Below, one piece after another: positions 53,089 to 61,736 of a stretch of DNA of 64,000 nucleotides. The notes below the pieces were generated by a model. That model was not told the DNA's origin, ran no database searches, and was given only the letters and a program-made list of their open reading frames with translations. The number at the start of each line of letters is the position of its first letter. Positions within the stretch are counted from its first letter, which is position 1. A program made the translations under genes and the position numbers. The stretch is from Streptomyces adelaidensis (GTDB taxonomy: Bacteria > Actinomycetota > Actinomycetes > Streptomycetales > Streptomycetaceae): positions 1-64,000 of the forward strand of contig NZ_JAEMUX010000033.1 of the NCBI RefSeq assembly GCF_016598475.1, in the 5' to 3' direction.

Positions 53089-56061
53089 ATGCGAGCACCG
53101 GTGCAGAAGACGCGGCCTCGGCGCGCAGGCAAGCAGGCGGCCTCGAAGGCCTCCGCGGCCTCCCCGAACCAGCAGGGGACGGCGGACCGGCAGGCCCCCG
53201 CCGTCGGCACCGGGCGGAAGGCGCACGTACGCAACCGGCTCATCGTCGCCGTGGCCGTCGTGGCCGCCGCCATAGCGGGCGCCGGAGCTCCCTCGGTCCT
53301 CGCCGCCTCGGAGCAACTGCACGACACCCAGAGCCTGGTGACGCTCGCCGAACAGACCCAGGAGACGCTCACGCTGGCGCACGCGCTGGCGGACGAGCGG
53401 GACGAGATCACCGTGTACGTCGCCGCCGGGCGGCCCGAGTCGGCCGTGCCCGGCAAACAGCGCGGTGACCGCGTCGACCTCCAGGTCGAGGAGCTGAGCG
53501 CGGACACCGACACGTCCGCCGCGCTGCGGGAGGACATCAAGTCCATCGCCGGCGTACGGGAAGCGGCGCTCTCCGGAAAGAGCACCGCTCTCGAAACGCA
53601 TCAGGCGTACACCGCCGTCGTCACCGAACTGCACGCCCTCGCCGAGGAACTCGCCGAGCAGTTGCCGCCCCGCGCGGGCGGCGGGGCGTACGCGCTCGCC
53701 GAACTCGACAGCGCCGTCCAGCAGGCCGCCGCCGCCCGCGGCCTGCTGGTCGCCGCGCTCAGCGTGCCGACCACCACCCGGACGGTCGTCGACCCGATCA
53801 CCGGGCTGCCCACCACCACGACCGGCGCCACGGCCGCCGACGAGAAGCAGCGCGACGCCCTCGGTGCCGCCGCCCAGCAGGCCCGCGTCCGCTCCGACGC
53901 CGCTCTCGCCCACTTCCGCGAGATCGCGCCCGCCACCGCCCGCTCCTCGTACGACGCCACGGTCACCGGACCCGAGGCGGACACCGCCGACACGTACCTG
54001 GCGAGCCTCACCGACCAGCCCACCCTCTCCGACAGCGAGGCGGGCACCAGCGCCAAGAAGGTCGACGCGGCGCTCTCCGCCCGCGTGGACCTGATGCGCG
54101 GCGCCGAGTCCTCCCTCTACGACCGGCGCACCAAGGACCTCGCCCAGCTCCGCGACGACGACGTCACCGCGCTGGAGATCCGCGTCGCCCTCCTCGGCGC
54201 CCTGATGCTGCTCGCCGTCGGTGTCGCCACCGGCATGGCCCGCTCGCTCACCCGCCCGCTCGCGGTCCTGCGCATCGGCTCGGCCCGGCTCGCCGGCGAC
54301 CCGGCCACCGAGGAACCCGTCAAGTTCACCGGCCGTAACGACGAGTTCGCCCAGGTCGTGCGCTCCGTCAACGCGCTCCACGCGCACGCCCTCGCGCTGC
54401 ACGAGCGCCTCGCGCCCCTGGAAGGCGACCGCAAGCACCTCATCGGCCAGCGCCGGACCATGGCCGACGACCGCGACCGGCTGCGCGCCGAACTCGCCGA
54501 GGCCACCGGGTACCTGGCGAAGGTCCAGCACAGCGTGCACGCCACCTTCGTCAACCTCGCGCTGCGCACCCTCGGCCTCGTCGAGCGGCAGCTCGCCGTC
54601 ATCGAGTCCCTGGAGGAGCGCGAGCAGGACCCCGACCGGCTCGCCACGTTCTTCAAGCTCGACCACTTCGCGACCGTCATGCGCCGCCACAGCGAGAACC
54701 TCCTCGTCCTGGCCGGCCACGAGCACATCCAGCACCACGCCGGACCCGTCCCGCTCGTCGACGTCGTCCGCGCCGCGGTCAGCGAGATCGAGCGCTACGA
54801 GCGGGTCCGCATCGCCACGCTGCCGCCGGGCGCGCACGTCGCCGGGTTCGCCGCCGACGACCTCAGCCACCTCCTCGCCGAACTCCTGGAGAACGGCACG
54901 TCGTTCTCGCCGCCGGAGATGTCCGTCGAGGTCTCCGGCCGGCTGACGGAGAACGGCGAGATCACCCTCTGCGTCCAGGACGGCGGCATCGGTGTCGCCC
55001 CCGACCGGCTCGCCCGGCTCAACTCCCGCCTCACCGACTTCGACCCCGACGCCCCCTACGACCAGGAGGGCGGCCAGGGCCTCGGCCTCGGCCTGTACGT
55101 CGTCGCCCGCCTCGCCCACCGGCTCGGCACCCGCGTACGGCTCCAGGAGCACGGCTCGGGAGGCACCGCCGCGGTGGTCGTCGTGCCCAAGGGGCTGCTG
55201 GCCACCGGGTCCGCCGCACCCGCGGGCACCCCGGCCGGAGTCATGCCCACGCTCACCCTGCCGGGCGCCGGTGCCGAGGCCAACTCCAACGTCCTGCCCG
55301 GCCGATCCGTCGCCGTACGCGAGCCGGAGGGCGACGGCGACCCGCTCATCGAGGCGGCCGAGCGGGCGATCCTGGCGAGGGAGGCCGTGGGGACGGCCGC
55401 CGACGCCCGGACCGAGTCCGTCTTCGAATCCGCGCCCGCGCCCGCACCCGCGCCCGCACCCGCGCCCGCGCCCGTACCCGCGCCCGCGCCCGTACCCGCG
55501 CCCGTACCCGCGCCCGCGCCCGCACCCGCGCCCGCACCCGCGCCTGAGTCCGCGCCCGTCTCCGAATCCGTGTCCGAGACGACCATGGAGCTCTTCGCTC
55601 CGGTGGGCCCGGGGAGGGCCGACGAGGCGGACCTCGACGACGAGGACATCGCGGCCGCGGACGCCGACGATCCGTACGGCTTCGGATCCGACACGCATGA
55701 GCGTGCCGCCGACGAAGCCGGCGAAGGGGACTCGGCGCGCACGGCGGAGGCCGCGTGGCCCCCGGCGGAGGCGCCGCGGGCCGAGCAGGCCCCACGCGTC
55801 ACCGACAAGGGCCTGCCCAAGCGCACACCCAGGATCACCGCGCCCGTGCCCACGGCCCCCAGGCCCAGGGTCGGGGGCGTGAACGCCGAGGAGCTCCGCC
55901 GGCGGCTCGGCGGATTCCACCAGGGGGCCAAGGAGGGGCGCCGCGACGTCGAGGCGGAGATCGCCGAGCAGTCGGGCGAGACACGGATTCCCGCGACGAT
56001 CGAGTACCGAACAGAGGCAGTTGACACCACGGGGGGCACTTCCGAGGAGGAAAGCAGTTGA
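53089..56061 (+). CDS. conservon sensor histidine kinase (CvnA-type, nitrate/nitrite-sensor-like)
   Basis: A ~990-residue membrane kinase, first gene of a conservon. A membrane helix spans ~47-70 and an extracytoplasmic helical sensor ~70-360 (NIT-like). A second membrane helix lies at ~364-386, then HAMP. The LDHFATVMRRHSENLLVLAG block (near 523) is the probable phosphoacceptor region and the HATPase follows (LLENGTSFS, DGGIGVAPDR, GQGLGLGLYVV, 557-700). The tail is disordered, with an APAPAPVPAP run (780-820, a hexanucleotide repeat) and acidic parts. The start is uncertain: ATG 53089 or GTG 53101. Confidence 0.92.
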   Translation: MRAPVQKTRPRRAGKQAASKASAASPNQQGTADRQAPAVGTGRKAHVRNRLIVAVAVVAAAIAGAGAPSVLAASEQLHDTQSLVTLAEQTQETLTLAHALADERDEITVYVAAGRPESAVPGKQRGDRVDLQVEELSADTDTSAALREDIKSIAGVREAALSGKSTALETHQAYTAVVTELHALAEELAEQLPPRAGGGAYALAELDSAVQQAAAARGLLVAALSVPTTTRTVVDPITGLPTTTTGATAADEKQRDALGAAAQQARVRSDAALAHFREIAPATARSSYDATVTGPEADTADTYLASLTDQPTLSDSEAGTSAKKVDAALSARVDLMRGAESSLYDRRTKDLAQLRDDDVTALEIRVALLGALMLLAVGVATGMARSLTRPLAVLRIGSARLAGDPATEEPVKFTGRNDEFAQVVRSVNALHAHALALHERLAPLEGDRKHLIGQRRTMADDRDRLRAELAEATGYLAKVQHSVHATFVNLALRTLGLVERQLAVIESLEEREQDPDRLATFFKLDHFATVMRRHSENLLVLAGHEHIQHHAGPVPLVDVVRAAVSEIERYERVRIATLPPGAHVAGFAADDLSHLLAELLENGTSFSPPEMSVEVSGRLTENGEITLCVQDGGIGVAPDRLARLNSRLTDFDPDAPYDQEGGQGLGLGLYVVARLAHRLGTRVRLQEHGSGGTAAVVVVPKGLLATGSAAPAGTPAGVMPTLTLPGAGAEANSNVLPGRSVAVREPEGDGDPLIEAAERAILAREAVGTAADARTESVFESAPAPAPAPAPAPAPVPAPAPVPAPVPAPAPAPAPAPAPESAPVSESVSETTMELFAPVGPGRADEADLDDEDIAAADADDPYGFGSDTHERAADEAGEGDSARTAEAAWPPAEAPRAEQAPRVTDKGLPKRTPRITAPVPTAPRPRVGGVNAEELRRRLGGFHQGAKEGRRDVEAEIAEQSGETRIPATIEYRTEAVDTTGGTSEEESS

Positions 56062-56579
56062 CCGCGCCCATTACCTTCGGACTGAGCAGTGAAGCCCGTA
56101 ACCTGCACTGGCTGCTGACGAACCTCGTCGAGGAGGTGCCGGGGCTGCTGTCGGTCGCGGTGGTCTCCTCCGACGGACTGCTGCTGCTCTCCTCCGACCC
56201 CGGCAGAATCGCCGAGGCCCGCCAGGCCCCCGGCGAGCGGCCCCAGGGCCCCCGGGGCTCCGCCGCCGACCTGGCCACCATCGTCTCCGGCATCGGCAGC
56301 CTCACCATCGGCGCCGCCAAGCTGATGGAGTTCGGCGGGGTCAAGCAGACGATGGTCGCGATGGCCGAGGGCAGCCTCTTCGTGATGTCGATCAGCGACG
56401 GCTCGCTGCTCGGCGTGCACGGCGCCCCGGACTGCGACATGAGCGTGGTGGCGTACCACATGGCCCTCTTCGTCGGCCGCGCCGGCCATGTCCTCACCCC
56501 GGAGCTCCGCAGCGAACTGCGCAAGTCCCTGGAGGCCGAGTCCGAGAAGGAGACCGAGGCGGCCGGGAGCAGTCGATGA
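56058..56579 (+). CDS. conservon roadblock/LC7-domain protein (CvnB-type)
   Basis: A 173-residue roadblock/LC7 protein (NLHWLLTNLVEEVPGLLSVA, VVSSDGLLLLSSD, VKQTMVAMAEGSLFVMSISD). In other conservons this partner helps control the small GTPase. It starts at TTG 56058 with GAGGAGG upstream, overlapping the kinase stop by 4 bases (TTGA), and overlaps the next gene by 4 bases. The extra Gly/Pro stretch near residues 50-70 is a local insertion. Confidence 0.93.
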   Translation: MTAPITFGLSSEARNLHWLLTNLVEEVPGLLSVAVVSSDGLLLLSSDPGRIAEARQAPGERPQGPRGSAADLATIVSGIGSLTIGAAKLMEFGGVKQTMVAMAEGSLFVMSISDGSLLGVHGAPDCDMSVVAYHMALFVGRAGHVLTPELRSELRKSLEAESEKETEAAGSSR

Positions 56580-57082
56580 GCGGCTCGAAGAAGACCAAGG
56601 TCCGCGGCCCCAAGTCGCCCGGTCCGGCGAAGAAGCCGACCGCGTCGAAGGGCGCGAAGAGGCTGCCCACGCGCGGCGGCGACCGCACACCCGCCCGCGT
56701 ACGCCCCTACTCGCTCACCGGCGGCCGCACCCGCTTCGGCCACGTCCTGCTCGTGGAGACGTTCGTCGCCGTCGCCGCACTCGAAGCCGCGCCGGAGCGG
56801 CCCGAGTTGGCCGGGGGCCCGGCCCACCTGTTCAGGGGCGGGGGTGGTTCACTCAACGCCAAGGTGATGCCCGAGATGCGGGCCATCATCGAACTCTGCC
56901 GCCGTATGCGGACGGTGGCGGAGATCGCCGCGCTGCTGAAGATGCCGCTCGGCGTGGTCCGCGTCCTCCTCAGTGATCTCGCGGACCAGGGAAAGATCCG
57001 CGTGTACGGAACAGGTCACGGCCCGGGACAGCCGGACCGCGCTCTGCTGGAAAGGGTGCTGAGTGGACTCCGCAGTCTCTGA
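56576..57082 (+). CDS. conservon DUF742 protein (CvnC-type)
   Basis: A 168-residue DUF742 protein. A basic Lys/Pro tail (residues 1-35) leads to VRPYSLTGGRTRFGHVLLVE and a winged-helix-like LCRRMRTVAEIAALLKMPLG, VVRVLLSDLADQGKI. It overlaps both neighbours (4 bases with the roadblock gene, 20 with the GTPase gene), so the four genes are translationally coupled. Confidence 0.94.
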   Translation: MSGSKKTKVRGPKSPGPAKKPTASKGAKRLPTRGGDRTPARVRPYSLTGGRTRFGHVLLVETFVAVAALEAAPERPELAGGPAHLFRGGGGSLNAKVMPEMRAIIELCRRMRTVAEIAALLKMPLGVVRVLLSDLADQGKIRVYGTGHGPGQPDRALLERVLSGLRSL

Positions 57083-57890
57083 CGCCGCCTCGCCTGGCGT
57101 CACCCCCGACGCCTCGCCCGGCGTCACCCCGGGCGTCGACGACGACGCCCCCCGCGTCGAGCTCGACGCGGACGCTCCTTGTCTCGACCCCGGCGCCGCC
57201 CGGGCGGCCTCCCCAGGGCTCGACCGGCTCACCGGCCCCGCGACCGAGCCCGAGCCCGAGCCCGGGCCCGAGCCCGGGCCCGAGGAAGCGGTCGCGGCGG
57301 AGCCCGAGGAGGAGCTGAAGCCCTGGCAGTCCGACCTCTCCCGGGCCCCCATCGCCACGAAGATCGTGGTGGCGGGCGGCTTCGGCGTCGGCAAGACCAC
57401 CTTCGTCGGCGCGGTCTCCGAGATCACCCCTCTGCGCACCGAGGCGCTGATGACCGAGGCGAGCGTCGGCACGGACGACCTCTCCGCGACACCGAACAAG
57501 GTCACCACCACCGTGGCCATGGACTACGGCCGCATCACCCTCTCCGACGACCTCGTCCTCTACCTGTTCGGCACGCCCGGCCAGGAGCGGTTCTGGTTCA
57601 TGTGGGACGACATGGTGCGCGGCGCGATCGGCGCGGTCGTCCTCGCCGACACCCGCCGCCTGGACGACTGCTTCCCCGCTCTCGACTACTTCGAGAGCTG
57701 CGGACTGCCGTACGTCGTCGCGGTCAACGAGTTCGACGGCAGTGCGCGGTTCGAGCCGGAGGACGTACGGGACGCGCTGTCCGTGTCCGCGCATGTACCT
57801 GTCATGATCATGGACGCGCGTACCCGGGCCTCGGCGATGCAGACCCTGCTGGCGCTCTGCTCGCACGCGATATCCGTCAGCCCCGAGTAG
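57063..57890 (+). CDS. conservon Ras-like GTPase (CvnD-type)
   Basis: A 275-residue small GTP-binding protein. The first ~90 residues are acidic/Pro repeats (PEPEPGPEPGPE). Then the G1 loop GGFGVGKTTFVGAVSE (near 108), G3 LFGTPGQERFWFMWDD with Gly-Gln, and G4-like AVNEFDG, where NExD replaces NKxD, common in this family. It starts at GTG 57063 within the upstream gene. Conservons act as membrane-linked signalling modules in Streptomyces development. Confidence 0.94.
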   Translation: MDSAVSDAASPGVTPDASPGVTPGVDDDAPRVELDADAPCLDPGAARAASPGLDRLTGPATEPEPEPGPEPGPEEAVAAEPEEELKPWQSDLSRAPIATKIVVAGGFGVGKTTFVGAVSEITPLRTEALMTEASVGTDDLSATPNKVTTTVAMDYGRITLSDDLVLYLFGTPGQERFWFMWDDMVRGAIGAVVLADTRRLDDCFPALDYFESCGLPYVVAVNEFDGSARFEPEDVRDALSVSAHVPVMIMDARTRASAMQTLLALCSHAISVSPE

Positions 57891-57935
57891 TCCCTCCCAG
57901 CGGGACGACACGGACGAACCAGGAGACCTGTCCGG

Positions 57936-59171
57936 ATGCGGAAGATACTCGTCGTCGGAGCCGGCCAGTCCGGGCTGCAACTGGCCCTCGGACTTCAGTC
58001 GCACGGGTACGAGGTCACCCTGATGTCCAATCGCACCCCGGACGAGATACGCACCGGCCGGATCATGTCGACGCAGTGCATGTTCGACTCCGCCCTGCGC
58101 CACGAGCGCGACCTCCAGCTGAACTTCTGGGAGTCCCAGACCCCGAGGATCGAGGGGATCGGGGTCTCCGTCGCCGGCCCGGACGGGCAGCGCGCCGTCG
58201 ACTGGGTCGGCAGGCTCAGCGGGTACGCCCAGGCCGTCGACCAGCGCGTGAAGATGGCCGGCTGGATGGAGACCTTCGCCCGGCGCGGCGGCCAGCTGGT
58301 CATCCACGGCGCCGCTGTCTCCGACCTTGACTACTTCGCCCGGATGTACGACCTCGTGCTCGTCACCGCGGGCAAGGGCGAACTGGTCCGGTTGTTCGGC
58401 CGCGACGCCGCCCGCTCGCCCTACACGGAACCGCAGCGCGCGCTCGCCGCCGTCTATGTGCACGGTCTCGGCCCGCGCCCCGAGCACCCGGACTTCCACG
58501 CGGCCCGCTGCAACCTGGTGCCCGGCCTCGGCGAACTCATCGTCCAGCCCGTCCTCACCACCTCCGGTCACGCCGACGCCCTGTTCTGGCTGGGCCGCCC
58601 CGGCGGCCCGCTCGATGTCTTCGCCGGCGTCGGGGACGCCGACCGGCAGCTCGCCCTGACCCTGGACCTCATGGAGCGGTACACCCCCTGGGAGTACGCG
58701 CGGGCCACCGAGGTCGAGGTGACCGACCCCGGAGCCGCCCTGATCGGCCGCTACACGCCGGTCGTACGGCACCCGGTCGCGCGGCTTCCCGGCGGTGGCC
58801 TGGTCCTCGGTGCCGGGGACGTGGTCGTCGCCAACGACCCGCTCACCGGTCAGGGCTCGAACTCGGCGACCAAGTGCGCGGCCGTCTACCTCGCCGCGAT
58901 CCTCGACCACGGGGACGCGGAGTTCGACGAGACGTGGATGCGGCGGACGTTCGAGCGGTTCTGGCGGATCGCCGGTCCCGTCACCAAGTGGACCAACACG
59001 ATGTTGGCTCCGCCGGCTGAGCATGTGCTGGGGTTGATCGGGGTGGCGGAGGGGCTGCCGGTTGTGGCGGATCGTTTCGCCAATGGGTTTGACGATCCGG
59101 CGGATTTCGAGGGGTATTTCTACGATGCGGAGAAGACCTCGGCGTACCTGTCGGAGGTCGCCGGGGGGTAG
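57936..59171 (+). CDS. styrene/indole monooxygenase (SMOA)-family flavoprotein
   Basis: A 411-residue group E flavin monooxygenase-like protein. It has ILVVGAGQSGLQLALGLQSHGYEVTL (FAD-binding GxGxxG), STQCMFDSALRHERDLQLNF and GAGDVVVANDPLTGQGSNSATK (the second FAD/Asp-containing motif). Such enzymes need a separate flavin reductase, none of which is next to it. It follows the conservon GTPase gene by 45 bp on the same strand, so it may be in the same transcript, as monooxygenases sometimes are in conservons. Confidence 0.9.
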   Translation: MRKILVVGAGQSGLQLALGLQSHGYEVTLMSNRTPDEIRTGRIMSTQCMFDSALRHERDLQLNFWESQTPRIEGIGVSVAGPDGQRAVDWVGRLSGYAQAVDQRVKMAGWMETFARRGGQLVIHGAAVSDLDYFARMYDLVLVTAGKGELVRLFGRDAARSPYTEPQRALAAVYVHGLGPRPEHPDFHAARCNLVPGLGELIVQPVLTTSGHADALFWLGRPGGPLDVFAGVGDADRQLALTLDLMERYTPWEYARATEVEVTDPGAALIGRYTPVVRHPVARLPGGGLVLGAGDVVVANDPLTGQGSNSATKCAAVYLAAILDHGDAEFDETWMRRTFERFWRIAGPVTKWTNTMLAPPAEHVLGLIGVAEGLPVVADRFANGFDDPADFEGYFYDAEKTSAYLSEVAGG

Positions 59172-59244
59172 GCGCCGTGGGGGTGCTCGATGAGTGCCGG
59201 GTGCGCGTGGTTCGTGGTTGCTCGCGCAGTTCCCCGCGCCCCTG

Positions 59245-59267
59245 AAGGGCGCGCTGGGCGCGCCCTT
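59245..59267. terminator. terminator hairpin with dispersed flank
   Basis: A perfect 10-bp stem AAGGGCGCGC/GCGCGCCCTT with a TGG loop, directly after the dispersed 25-bp element (59223-59247) also seen at 29251. It lies between convergent genes, 2 bases from the stop of the C40 peptidase. Confidence 0.8.
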
Positions 59268-59269
59268 GT

Positions 59270-60406
59270 CTACGGCGCGTCGTAGCCCTCGTCCGAGCCC
59301 TCCCTCGCCGTCTTCGGGAGCTTCGGAGGGGTGAAGTTCTTCAGGGGGCTGTCGTCGGGGTCGGGGCGTACGGCGCCGAGGACCGGGTTGGCGGCGATGG
59401 GGGAGACCTTGATCGTCGCGCCCGGGCGGGGGGCCTGGATCACCATGCCGTCGCCGAGGTAGAGCGCCACGTGGGTGGCCTTCGGGAAGTAGACGACCAG
59501 GTCGCCGGGGCGGAGGCGGTCGAGGGGGACCCGGGGGAGCCGGGCCCACTGCTCCTGGCTGGTGCGCGGGACGGGGCGGCCCGCGTGCGCCCACGCCTCG
59601 GAGGTCAGACCCGAGCAGTCGTACGTCTCCGGCCCCTCGGCGCCCCACTCGTACGGCTTGCCGATCTGGGCGACGGCGTGGCGGACCGCCTTCGCGCCGG
59701 TGCGGGTCGGCGGCCGTACCGTGCTCAGGGCGCCGGAGGCGACGAGCTCCCGCTGGGCCTCGGCGGTGCTGTCCTTCTCCAACTCCTCGATGCCGGCGAG
59801 CTGTTCGGCGGTGAGGGAGGCGAGGAGCTTCTCGATGTCGCCGAGGCGGTCGCGTACGCCGACGCGTTCCTTCTTGCGCCGCTCGGTGAGGGTGAGCTGC
59901 CGGTCGAGGGCCGCGCGCGCCTTGCGGGCCAGCGCGTCGGAGTCCTGCTCGCTGCCGGTCAGCCGCGACACCGTCTCGGCCCGCTCCCGCGCGACCTGCC
60001 CGATCACCTGGCCCTGCTCCAGCGCCCGGTGCGGATCGCGGGCGAGGAGGAGGCGTACGTACGGGGAGAGCGCCGTGCTGTTGTCTCGGTACTGCTCCCG
60101 GGCCAGCCGGCCGGCCGCGCCCCGGCTGTCGTGCAGCGAGAGCCGGGCCGCGGTGAGCCGCCGGTCGAGCTTGGTGACCTCGGCCCGCTGCTTCGCCAGC
60201 TCCTCCTCGGTGGCGTTGTACTCCTCGGTGGCCTCCTCGGCCTCGCGGTAGAGCCGCTGGAGGTCGGTGAGGAGGGTGGCGACGGAGCGGTCGTCGTCGG
60301 CCGCGGGGGGCTCGGGTACGGCGGTGGCGGGGGCCGTGAGGAGGGCGCCGGCCGTCAGTGCCGTGACCATCGCCGTACCGACCAGGCGCAGAAGCCTTCC
60401 TGACAC
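59270..60406 (-). CDS. secreted NlpC/P60 (C40) cell-wall peptidase
   Basis: A 378-residue D,L-endopeptidase-type protein. A signal peptide (GTAMVTALTAGALLTAPATA) precedes a long coiled-coil (residues ~45-210, LQRLYREAEEATEEYNATEE onward). The C-terminal NlpC/P60 domain has TYDCSGLTSEAWAHAG (catalytic Cys near 264), PGDLVVYFPKATHVALYLGD (His near 315) and a following polar residue. It hydrolyses peptidoglycan stems outside the cell. No c-di-AMP riboswitch is seen in the short leader. Confidence 0.94.
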   Translation of the reverse strand: MSGRLLRLVGTAMVTALTAGALLTAPATAVPEPPAADDDRSVATLLTDLQRLYREAEEATEEYNATEEELAKQRAEVTKLDRRLTAARLSLHDSRGAAGRLAREQYRDNSTALSPYVRLLLARDPHRALEQGQVIGQVARERAETVSRLTGSEQDSDALARKARAALDRQLTLTERRKKERVGVRDRLGDIEKLLASLTAEQLAGIEELEKDSTAEAQRELVASGALSTVRPPTRTGAKAVRHAVAQIGKPYEWGAEGPETYDCSGLTSEAWAHAGRPVPRTSQEQWARLPRVPLDRLRPGDLVVYFPKATHVALYLGDGMVIQAPRPGATIKVSPIAANPVLGAVRPDPDDSPLKNFTPPKLPKTAREGSDEGYDAP

Positions 60407-60508
60407 ATCATCACCTCCGGTGCGGAGGTGGGCCGTCCACCTCGCATCGGCAGGATGGGGGGAGTGCGGGGCGGGCGCGCGCCGGGTGGACCGTTCGGCG
60501 CCGGGGGG

Positions 60509-60814
60509 TCACTCGTCGGTGGGGCGCGGCTTCCCGGGCGGCGTGGCGGATTGCCCGCCCGGCCTGGACCAGGGCCACTTCAGCCGGCGGCCGGGGTCCG
60601 CGTCGGGGGCGTACTCGTACTTCCACAGCTGGTGCATGAAACCGCCCCGGCCGGCGTCGGCCCGGCGGTACACCAGCACGGTCGGGGGGCCGCCGGCCGC
60701 GTCGGGGACGGGGACCCGGTACGTCTTCGGGGGGTGCCCCGTGATGCCGAGCAGCACGGGCAGGACGCGCCCGTCGAGGGGGCCGCCCACGAAGGGGGTG
60801 TCTTGGCTCTTCAC
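60509..60814 (-). CDS. small hypothetical protein
   Basis: A 101-residue protein (MKSQDTPFVGGPLDGRVLPV, GFMHQLWKYEYAPDADPG). The VGGPLDG start is like that of small conserved actinomycete proteins of unknown function. It lies 10 bp after the TetR gene and upstream of the C40 peptidase on the same strand. Confidence 0.72.
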   Translation of the reverse strand: MKSQDTPFVGGPLDGRVLPVLLGITGHPPKTYRVPVPDAAGGPPTVLVYRRADAGRGGFMHQLWKYEYAPDADPGRRLKWPWSRPGGQSATPPGKPRPTDE

Positions 60815-60824
60815 CGGACCAGTG

Positions 60825-61550
60825 TCACAGCAGGTGGGCGGCGTCGCCGACCACGGGCAGGACCCGGCGGACCAGGGTGCCGACGACGCCCTGCGAGGTC
60901 TCCACGGCGAGGGTGTTCCGGACGACGCCGGCGGTCTGCGGGTCGCGGCTCGCGGTGGCGGTGAGACCGGCCACGAACTGCTCGACGAGCCAGTCGCGGA
61001 GCTCGCCGACGTCCGGCTGCTTGCCCTCGTCCAGCCAGATGAGGGAGGCGGCCTCCACCGCCGTGATCCACATCCGGACGGTCATCCGCAGCCGGAGGCC
61101 CGGCTCGGCGACCTCCAGATGCCGGAGGATGTGGTCCGCGGCCGCCCGCCGGACCCCGTCCACTATCGCCGTCGCCCGGCTCGTCTCGACGACGCTGCCG
61201 CCCTGGAGGAGGGCGCTGAAGCCGGTGTCGTGCTCGTCCACGAAGGTCAGGTAGCGGTCGAGGGCGCGGGCCAGGCGGGCGGAGAGGGGGCCCTCGACCG
61301 GCTCGTCGAAGCACTGCTCCAGCTCTTCGGCGGCCGTGCGGAGGGCGGCCTCGTACAGCTGCTGTTTGCCGCCGGGGAAGTACCGGTAGACCAGGGGGCG
61401 GGAGACGCCCGCTGCCTCCGCCACGTCGTCCAGCGACACGTCCTCCGGTGCCCGGTGCGCGAACAGCTCCAGGGCGGCGTCCAGCAGCTGGCTGCGCCGC
61501 TCTTCCACGCTCAGTCGGCGGTACGTGCGGGTGGGGGCCTCGGACGTCAT
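60825..61550 (-). CDS. TetR/AcrR-family regulator
   Basis: A 241-residue regulator with HTH RRSQLLDAALELFAHRAPED, DVAEAAGVSRPLVYRYFPGG near residues 18-62 and a large C-terminal ligand domain. It follows the AurF-like gene on the same strand after a repeat-filled gap, a pairing seen elsewhere, and may regulate that gene. Confidence 0.92.
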   Translation of the reverse strand: MTSEAPTRTYRRLSVEERRSQLLDAALELFAHRAPEDVSLDDVAEAAGVSRPLVYRYFPGGKQQLYEAALRTAAEELEQCFDEPVEGPLSARLARALDRYLTFVDEHDTGFSALLQGGSVVETSRATAIVDGVRRAAADHILRHLEVAEPGLRLRMTVRMWITAVEAASLIWLDEGKQPDVGELRDWLVEQFVAGLTATASRDPQTAGVVRNTLAVETSQGVVGTLVRRVLPVVGDAAHLL

Positions 61551-61585
61551 ATGTCGCAGCGTAGTCGTGACGCCAGGAGTTGTTC

Positions 61586-61735
61586 CGCCCCCGCCGCCCC
61601 TACCCGTCCCATCCCCGGGGCTCCGCCCCGGACCCCGCTCCTCAAACGCCGGAGGGGCTGGATGGTCGCGGCCGGCGCTGAATGGTCGCGGCCGGCGCTG
61701 GATGATCGGGCCGGCGCTGGATGATCTCGAGTCTG
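61586..61735. repeat. dispersed GC element followed by a ~20-bp tandem array
   Basis: Positions 61586-61616 are identical to 6359-6389, and 61617-61636 to 6443-6462. From 61657 a 20-bp unit (GCTGGATGGTCGCGGCCGGC) is repeated at 61677 and 61697 with a few changes and partly at 61716. The array runs into the last bases before the AurF-like stop codon (61737). Confidence 0.9.
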
Positions 61736-61736
61736 C

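Noticed and set aside
60407-60508. Possible c-di-AMP (ydaO-type) riboswitch before the NlpC/P60 gene
   Set aside because: The leader is only ~100 bp and lacks the conserved motif; such riboswitches are longer.
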